A model generated the notes under the pieces. That model saw nothing but the letters and a program-made list of their open reading frames with translations, was not told where the DNA came from and did no database searches. Positions 56,577 through 64,000 of a stretch of 64,000 nucleotides of DNA are shown one piece after another. This DNA is from Coffea arabica (taxonomy: Eukaryota; Streptophyta; Magnoliopsida; Gentianales; Rubiaceae). Each line of letters starts with the position of its first letter. Position 1 is the first letter of the stretch. The stretch covers positions 22,383,557 to 22,447,556 of the forward strand of contig NC_092320.1 of NCBI RefSeq assembly GCF_036785885.1. Direction: 5' to 3'. The position numbers and the translations under genes are program-made.

Positions 56577-58336
56577 GAGATGTGATTTCATAAAATTTAT
56601 CATGTCTAATAAGAATAGTAAGAAAATTTGCATCATTAATTGTGTATTTATCGAATTAATGCTGCTAGAATTGGTTACCAAATTTTGTCTCCACAGATGT
56701 TTTAGAAACTGTGAATGGAAAAGTTACATCAGGCAACAGGCTGATACTTCAGTACATTAGCATCTATATCAGTATTTGGATAACAGATCCAATACACGAG
56801 CATTTCAGTTCATGAAAATATTTGGGTCTTTCTAATGGGTGCCTTATTAAAATACATTTCAGATGTTATATATTTGAAAATGTAAGATTAGCTAGGAAAA
56901 GTAAATAAATACAAGAGAGGGTAAGTAAGATTAATTAGGAAAAGTATATAAATATAGGGAAGGGTAATAATTGTTAGTGTGTATATATATATGATATGTT
57001 ATGTGATTATTAAGTGTGATAATGAATGCCCTATGGGCATCTGTTAGAAAAATCCAAAATATTTTACCTCATTTTTTGAAAAGTATGATAACGAATCTAT
57101 GAACTTGAAAAAATCGTTGGTTGAAGGATTATCTAATTAGTAGTGGGAAGGGTACACTCTTTGTGGGTTTAAATTTAGGAAAATTAACAGAAGTTACTAC
57201 ATGAATTTAGAGAATCAAAATAAATTGAGGACAGGAAGTTATGGAAAATTAAAAGGCATTAGGTCACTTATTTAATGAGGGTATTGTCAGGAAGCACAAA
57301 ATATTACATCAACATATCTGCTCTCACTATGTTCAAGTTGAAACAATGTTGTTGCTCTTGCTTTTATGGTGCCATACTGTAACAATAACATTTTCTGTAA
57401 TGATATCGGCATTAATGCACCGAATTTCATTAGAACTCCGAAATTAATCGTACTTAGACTGGAACAGTATTAGAATGGATAACAATAATCATTTTACCTT
57501 CACATCCCTCTCCACACTCTTTTCATCACAACTATTAAGTATACAATTCGAATTTTGAATCTCAAAAAGAGAAAACTTTAAAACTCCTCCTCTAACTACT
57601 AACTTAGTTCTACACAGTAAAATCTTTGTTAGTATGAATCTTGTGGATGTGTCCCATTAGAATAGTATCCTATAGCTGGCCTCTTGACCATAATTTCAAT
57701 ATATTTTTTTTAAAAAAAGGTCGAGGCTTTGTACGAGGATTCCCAGACCAAGACAAGTTCTCCATAACACATCCTGCTACGTACCGGAGTTAGCTTTTTT
57801 TCATTTTTGTACCTCTTTTTTTTTAATTTATTTTTCCTGATTTCCCAAGATTTGTTCCTGATTGCCCTGCTTGTAATAAAACAACTTAAAGGGGAACAGA
57901 AATCAAGATTCTAATTTTTCCCCACTGGACAACCTTGAGATTTCCATTTTGAGATGCTAAAAGAATTAGCATTTTTCCAGTATTCGTTAGCACATATAAG
58001 TTAGACCTAACATATGATGTAAACACAATTACAATTATTGCGCTCCTATATTTATAGACTTTTTCAAATTAGCTACACTTTTTTCAAAAAACTAATATCT
58101 CCGCTCTTAATGAGTGCCTTGTACTTATATTTGAAATCGTGGATTGCATCTTAAACCTGCTTGCATGAGTTTTTACACTGTCAATGCATAAAAAATTAAT
58201 CATAACTAAAATGCTATAGTTCAAGGAACAAAGTTTTTTTTTTTTTTTGCCTTTTTGTAAGTGGGAGGTTTTGAATTTAAGATCTCTTACTCTACAATCT
58301 CTATCATCTCACTACTCCCCCGCCCCTCTCCCCCCC

Positions 58337-58370
<34 letters not shown>

Positions 58371-61300
58371 ACCATCCCCCAACAAGGAACAAAGTTGTTT
58401 ATTCTGAATAACAAGAACTATAATGGCCTTTTCGGTCAAATTTACTACTGGAACAAGTTTAAAAGCTAAGGATGACTTCCAGGTACAAATGTCTGATGAC
58501 AAGAATGGAAAATTGCTTGTGTTTTGCTCATTAGACAATGTATTCTTTGTGATTATTTTCCATAAAGCGAAATTTTCCAAAAGTTAGTTTTAAAAAGCAT
58601 ATTGATATTATATTAATAAGCATATAGATATTTCATGCAAGAAATCATGGTTATAGTTATCATTCACCTTCTACTGATTATCTTACCAGAAACAAATGTT
58701 CTTAGAATGTTTGTTGTGAATAAGCCTGTTCATGATATATATATATATATATATATATATAAGCCACTTATGGATATAGCATGCTTGCTATATATTACTA
58801 TAAAATTTCTGCATCACATAATGAAATTAGTCCTTTATTATTCAAGTATTACATGAGGAGGTCTAATATCCAGTGTGTTTTCATCATACTGATTTTAGTG
58901 TTATCTAAATTACTTTCTGGGGTTTCAAAAACTTTGGCTTATATCTGATTCATGTTGATTTTCAGTGTATGGATGATAGAAGAATTTCAGTTTTGGAGAA
59001 GTAATACGTAAATGGCTACCGCCCATGGGACCTCATTGGGATCAATCATCAGGTATCCAGATAAAGCTAACATCCCAAGAGGTGAGAAGTCAAATTGATT
59101 TGAATTATGAACACAATGTTGTCATTCCTTTTTTTTTTTTTCTTTTTAACAAAAAACAGATAACTGACCTTTCCATTATCAAGTAATATACATGCTTACC
59201 TATTCGAAGGAGGGAAGGTTATTTTAAGGGAAGTCCAGTGGCACAGCTGGATTTATGCTTAATATATACTAAGGAGAAGTTTGAACATTTTCACCAATTA
59301 TATGCAAAGGGTGTCCAATTTTGCATTCGGATTTTGAATATTTTCGCTTTTTTATTATTTATTGTCACTCGAGAACACTTTCACTTGTTATCCTCAAAAG
59401 GCATGCTTGATATATATATATATATATTTTTTTTATAAAAGGAAGAGCATTGGAAAGAAAATAAAAGGAGTGAGAAAAAAGGAACAAAGAAAATTGGGAT
59501 TTTGAATAGTTCTTTCTGAAATTTTTTGTATCCTTTAAGGAGTAAACTTTAGCAGCTACTTATGAATTTATACTAAGAGGAATATGGTCACGTGTTTTTT
59601 TATTGTGCATATTTTTCTTGTGTGTGTAGGCACACCAGCATATATGATGTATAGATTAAAGAGGAAACATAGTGGTTAAGGTTGAGATTTCAGAATGAAT
59701 TTAAAAGTTCTGGAATCTAATCCTCCTTTCCAATTCCCATCTTTTAAATTCCATTCCTCTCCTGCTAGAAATAATTTTTTTAAAAAAAGAAAGACATAAC
59801 AAAAATGTGTTCATATGGCTCATTTCATCCTTTTCCATTCCGTATTTCCAGCATTTTAAGGAATTCGCGGCAGATCATATCTTCAAATTTATTTTGTTTA
59901 GATTAAGAAAGAAATTTTTGTTTGGATAAGAATTTATTTGGATGATATATTTGATTTAGTTACTGTAACACTTTTTATGATGTGATGTACGTGAAATAAA
60001 AAGGTGATTGGAAATTGTGTGTATGATGCAAGCAAAACAAAATCTGAAATTTTTATTCCAAATTCTTGTTGTCCAGACAATTTCTTCCATGAACAGTGAA
60101 CAAAAATTGTACTTCAACAACCACAAAAAGTAAGACACGTTTGAAGCTCCAAAAGAAGTTGGAAAGAGCTCTGTTTAGAATGAGATAATTGATTTCCGTC
60201 AGTGACAGATGCCGACTTCACTCGAAAAGCGACGTAAAGAATCATGTGGCCAGTATTTCATCGGATTTGCAGGCTAATCCAGCAGCCTTAACAGTGAAGT
60301 TACATGTATGTATCTCATATTTCTGTAATTATTTCTGTATCTCATGTATGCATGTAATTATTTTAAACATATATACTAATTAGTTTTTATTTTTTTGAGT
60401 TGGATTAAGTTTAAACATGAGCTTGAACTCAAGTACAAGTTATACAGAATTTTACATAAAAAGTCCATTAAATTCAAATTCGAATTTAACCTTGATAAAA
60501 TTAGATCGAATTCGATTTAATTGGATCAAAACTGAACTTGAGCCCGTCCCATTTGCTGTCATTATAACTGTCAGATATGACATGTACTCAAGTGGGCACG
60601 TAGAAGGCTTTTTGTTTGAAGAAACGGATATGAAACGTTACATAAAAGAACCTGTACGAATGGAAGTGTAGAGGGAAAGATGCTCTTCCTTATTATAAAC
60701 TTTTAAAGCAGCAGCAAACGTTTCGTCACCACAAAATCATTGAAAAATGCCAAGACTTGGTTTTCGGTTTTATGTTTTATTCTTTAATTTTTTTTTTCAC
60801 ATTTTTGTATTGGTTCGATCTTCTTTAATCTTTTTCCTGTTCTCAGAAAGAAAAAAAAAATTTACACTTAAGCTGGTGGGAACCTAAAACTTTACTCTTA
60901 GTTAGTAGTAGTGAAGTAACCATCCGTCAAATGGTTTGCCATCCTATAATATATGGTCCCAATTCTTTTAACATTCATCTTATTGCAGCGTTGCCGTTGA
61001 GTTCAAGCACGAAACCTTCTCATTCACGTAACGACATGGACTTTATAAGATAGTAGATAATAATAGCATGGGTCAAAGAGCCCAAAGTCCTCCAAAGTTT
61101 CCTTTTCCCTAAGGCATACTCAACTTTTAGAAATAAATACACACGAACGACTATTAATTAAGAGGAAAAAATTGTAGTTGATGCGGTTAGAATCCTCTCC
61201 CTGTATTCCTAAGACCGTTGCACAAAGTTTCAACATATCACAGCAAGAAAATTTGACCAAGAAGAATCCAATATCCATTGGACCTTGAAATTTGAAAACC

Positions 61301-62947
61301 GTCTCCACCAGGCAGTCAAAAGAATGAGCAAGACTTTTATTACCAGAAAAAAAAAATAAAAGAAGAAGAATAAACAATATTTTCTTCTAAGATTATATTT
61401 TTTTAAAAAAACTTTATATAGTTCTTTGGTCCCATTCATATAATAAAATAATAATTTGCTAAAATTATACATAATATTTTTTCTAAAATACAAGTTTATT
61501 GTTGTTTTTTTTTTTCTTAAAACTTATATCTAATTGAATCTTATCCAAAATCAACCATGATTGATCACAAATGCGTAAAGTATTATGCGAGTGAATATAA
61601 TAGAAAACATTCCACAACCATCTAAATCTTTTTGACATCTTAATAACAGAAAAATGATTAATTACTACGCAATTGAAGATGTGTGATAAGGCCATAAATT
61701 AGCACAATTTCTAATCTACATATTCCCAGCAAATTTTACATAAGAAGTTTGCATAACTAACCAAATTCTTTGTCCGTTTTCCCTATTTTCCAAAGATGGT
61801 ATTAAAAAATTCAATGACCCAAATTATATCACATCATCTCATTAGATAATTTTTAAGCCATTAAATTTTTAAATCCAAAGAATGATAAAATTCTAGCAGA
61901 GGGACAATGAGAGAGTTTGTATCGATGGAAACTTGATAGCGATCGTCAATTAATAATATTCGCACTTGAGCAGAATTGTCGTAGTAAGTAGCAGCCATGC
62001 CATTGGGTAGTTAAACAGGCTCTTGCTCTTATTGGATGATTTCTCCATCTTTGATATCCTTTGCCTCCTTGAACCACTATCAGTCCGTCCTTTAGATCAT
62101 GAGTGTATGGTTGGGAATATTTGGATTAACTTTAGGCCTTTCTTTCTATTATCAACACTTCATCTAAAGCCCCACCATGTTAGGTCACTCTGAGGTGTGT
62201 CTTAATTTCTTAAGAATGTTTGACAAAAAAAAAATAAAAAAAAAGTGTTGTTTCATGCAGTAATTAAACTTTTTTGTTTTAAGTTGAAATTTTGGAAGAA
62301 GAAAAGTTTTTTCTCTCGAACATATATGGGGCAATTCTCATGATGTTTAAATATGAAGGAAACTAAACCAAATTTTCAAAGGTGTTACGAAAATCAACTG
62401 AAAAGAAAAAGAAAAGGAACAGTGCAGTGCAGTGGTTATAATAAATGCAACCTACATTTAAGAGTGACAAATAACTAATTAATCTCGTTACTCAATAGCA
62501 ATTCAACTCAAGACAATCTCAACCAAAAGAGGGGTACAAGATTAGGATAAGATTACATCTCCTAAATATGTCAATCTATCCAATCCCTACAAAAATTTTT
62601 AAAAAAGATCGATGCTTTTTTATTAATACATGCCTTTAGATTATCATATCATGTCAACTAAGACCCTCGAGTGTTATTTAGTTTAAAACTTTAAATGTTT
62701 TTCATCTTGTCAATGTTTCCTTAATAATATGGCACAGCAACACAATTTTACATTTTCAACCATCAAGGATTTATCGCAGCGCTTGCATCAATCAAAACCA
62801 CACTATACTATACATTTGACTGTACTATAAGAAACAAAAAAAAGACAGAGAGATAAAGAAGAACGACACAGCATACCAGACTCTTGAGTCCTCTGAAATG
62901 AATATCTTAGGTTCAAGCCTCAAGGTTGGTTTGTTGATTAAAAAACC
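56577..62947. other. Intergenic stretch before the receptor kinase
   Basis: No convincing gene. It holds a poly(C) run (58338-58368), TA repeats (58735-58760, 59410-59427), a reversed SINE-type segment (58240-58310, GAGGTTTTGAATTTAAG), and two short frames (59013-59090 starting MATAHGTSLGS; 60200-60300) that could be exon relics but match nothing known. Confidence 0.35.
58321..58368. repeat. Poly(C) tract
   Basis: 31 uninterrupted C (58338-58368) preceded by C-rich sequence with a few T. This is very unusual in an AT-rich setting and next to a reversed SINE-like segment. An assembly error is possible. Confidence 0.85.
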
Positions 62948-64000
62948 TTACCGTCCAGTGGGATTCAGAATCTCAGAGAAAACACTGTCACACCTTGAAG
63001 TTGTCACTGCTTGCCGTGGATGTCCAAGTTGTAATACCACCATCTCAATCTTGCCAGCAGAATCTTGATCGCCTTCTGATTCAGAAATCACATCTGTATC
63101 ATCATCGGTCATATTTTGCACATCTCCTCCATGCATATGCAAGGGAAATGGATCAGGTCGACCACCCTCATTTTCAGCTGCCTCCTGGACTTGCAATGCA
63201 AATTCAAGGCCACCAACTACATCATCCATTCCCGGTCGTTGAATCCCTTGATCTTTCAAACAATTATTGGCTGTTTCAGCAAAAATCCTCAAACATTGGG
63301 GAGCAATCTCGCCCTTCACATCTGGGTCCACAACTCGATGGATAATCCCTTTTTTGTAACACTTCTTGGCCCATTCAGCCAAATTCACCTGCTCCTGGGG
63401 TAAGTCTAGAATAATAGGTGCCCGACCACACAAAACTTCAAACAAAACCACCCCGAATGAGTACACATCGGACTTGTCCGTCAATTGCTGTCTCGTGTAG
63501 TACTCCGGATCTATGTAGCCGAAACTCCCCTTGACCTGCGTGCTGATATGGCTGTAAATCCCACTTGGACCCAGTTTGGATAATCCAAAATCCGAAACTT
63601 TGGCCACCCATGTCTCGTCCAATAGTATGTTGGTTGACTTGACATCGCGGTGAATGATAGTGTGCTTGGTGCCTGTGTGGAGATAATCCAACCCTTTGGC
63701 GGCGCCAATGCAGATTTGAAGGCGTTGTTTCCATGGGAGCGGTGGATTGTCTGTTCTGTAGAGATGATCGCGGAGGGTTCCATTAGCCATATAATCATAA
63801 ACCAAGATCATCTCGCTCTTTTCATCACAGTAGCCTATCAAGGAAACCAAATGAAGATGTCTTAACTTTGATAACATCTCGATCTCGGTTTGGAATTCGC
63901 GGGCACCCTGTCTTGATGAAGGATTTAATCGCTTTATCGCAACCGTGGTTAGATTGTTGTCTATGTACCCTTTGTACACGTTTCCAAATCCTCCGGTCCC
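62948..64000 (-). CDS. CrRLK1L (FERONIA-type) receptor kinase, kinase domain and tail, 5' cut by the window
   Basis: Serine/threonine kinase end of a plasma-membrane receptor; the family senses cell wall state and RALF peptides. Only the cytosolic part is in view. From the window edge, [10 protein letters not shown] (Gly loop), AIKRL (catalytic Lys), an alpha-C Glu in [18 protein letters not shown] (catalytic loop), SDFGLSK (DFG), an activation loop with [15 protein letters not shown], and [37 protein letters not shown] and the [15 protein letters not shown] stretch are typical of CrRLK1L. All catalytic residues are present. The tail (about 100 residues) is acidic and ends at TAA 62948-62950. 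The malectin-like ectodomain would lie beyond 64000. This family often has no introns in its coding region, and none is seen here. Confidence 0.9.
   Translation of the reverse strand, partial: GTGGFGNVYKGYIDNNLTTVAIKRLNPSSRQGAREFQTEIEMLSKLRHLHLVSLIGYCDEKSEMILVYDYMANGTLRDHLYRTDNPPLPWKQRLQICIGAAKGLDYLHTGTKHTIIHRDVKSTNILLDETWVAKVSDFGLSKLGPSGIYSHISTQVKGSFGYIDPEYYTRQQLTDKSDVYSFGVVLFEVLCGRAPIILDLPQEQVNLAEWAKKCYKKGIIHRVVDPDVKGEIAPQCLRIFAETANNCLKDQGIQRPGMDDVVGGLEFALQVQEAAENEGGRPDPFPLHMHGGDVQNMTDDDTDVISESEGDQDSAGKIEMVVLQLGHPRQAVTTSRCDSVFSEILNPTGR

Noticed and set aside
60189..60671. Short plus-strand frames as exons of an unknown gene
   Set aside because: No family likeness and no partner exons. The stretch reads like AT-rich intergenic DNA.

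Overview
This is nuclear DNA from a flowering plant, most likely a eudicot. It carries spliced genes with GT/AG introns, a plant Dicer-like gene, a PLS-type pentatricopeptide (PPR) pseudogene, a CrRLK1L receptor kinase, a MIR395 hairpin and a dense layer of plant transposable elements. The species cannot be named from the sequence alone. There is no operon structure and no CRISPR array.

Layout. 1-162 is the end of a hAT-type MITE. 221-10132 is a complete Ty3/gypsy retrotransposon of the Tat type: 605-bp LTRs, TSD GTTTC, a gag-pol frame with an in-frame stop in integrase and a lost catalytic Asp in reverse transcriptase, and a spliced antisense gene with its own TATA box between pol and the 3' LTR. 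10621-12013 and 54342-55662 are two solo LTRs of one family in opposite orientation. 12585-16674 is a PPR pseudogene (minus strand) broken by a hAT MITE and by a solo LTR that itself holds a Helitron that holds a small MITE. 17.7-29.5 kb is a Dicer-like 2 (DCL2) tandem locus. One gene copy is still readable (21334-28928). It lacks the helicase half, and its first RNase III domain has lost a catalytic Glu. Next to it lie flanking remnants of at least two further copies whose bodies are gone. 29.6-31.2 kb holds two more hAT MITEs. About 32.3-43.8 kb is a decayed, non-coding large LTR-element region that ends in a 30-bp minisatellite, a polypurine tract and the start of an LTR. 47.1-48.9 kb holds three MITE-type elements. 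49219-49311 (minus strand) is a MIR395 precursor with a TATA box 57 bp upstream. 55854-56571 is a TRIM element. 62948-64000 (minus strand) is the kinase end of a FERONIA-type receptor kinase that runs off the window.

How it fits together. Four host loci can be supported: the DCL2-like gene (antiviral and transposon small RNA), the dead PPR gene (organelle RNA processing), MIR395 (sulfate assimilation) and the receptor kinase (cell wall sensing). Most of the rest is mobile DNA. Many insertions have exact target-site duplications, so their order can be read directly. Exon boundaries, element ends and difference counts were read by eye. Family names rest on remembered motifs, not on a database search.
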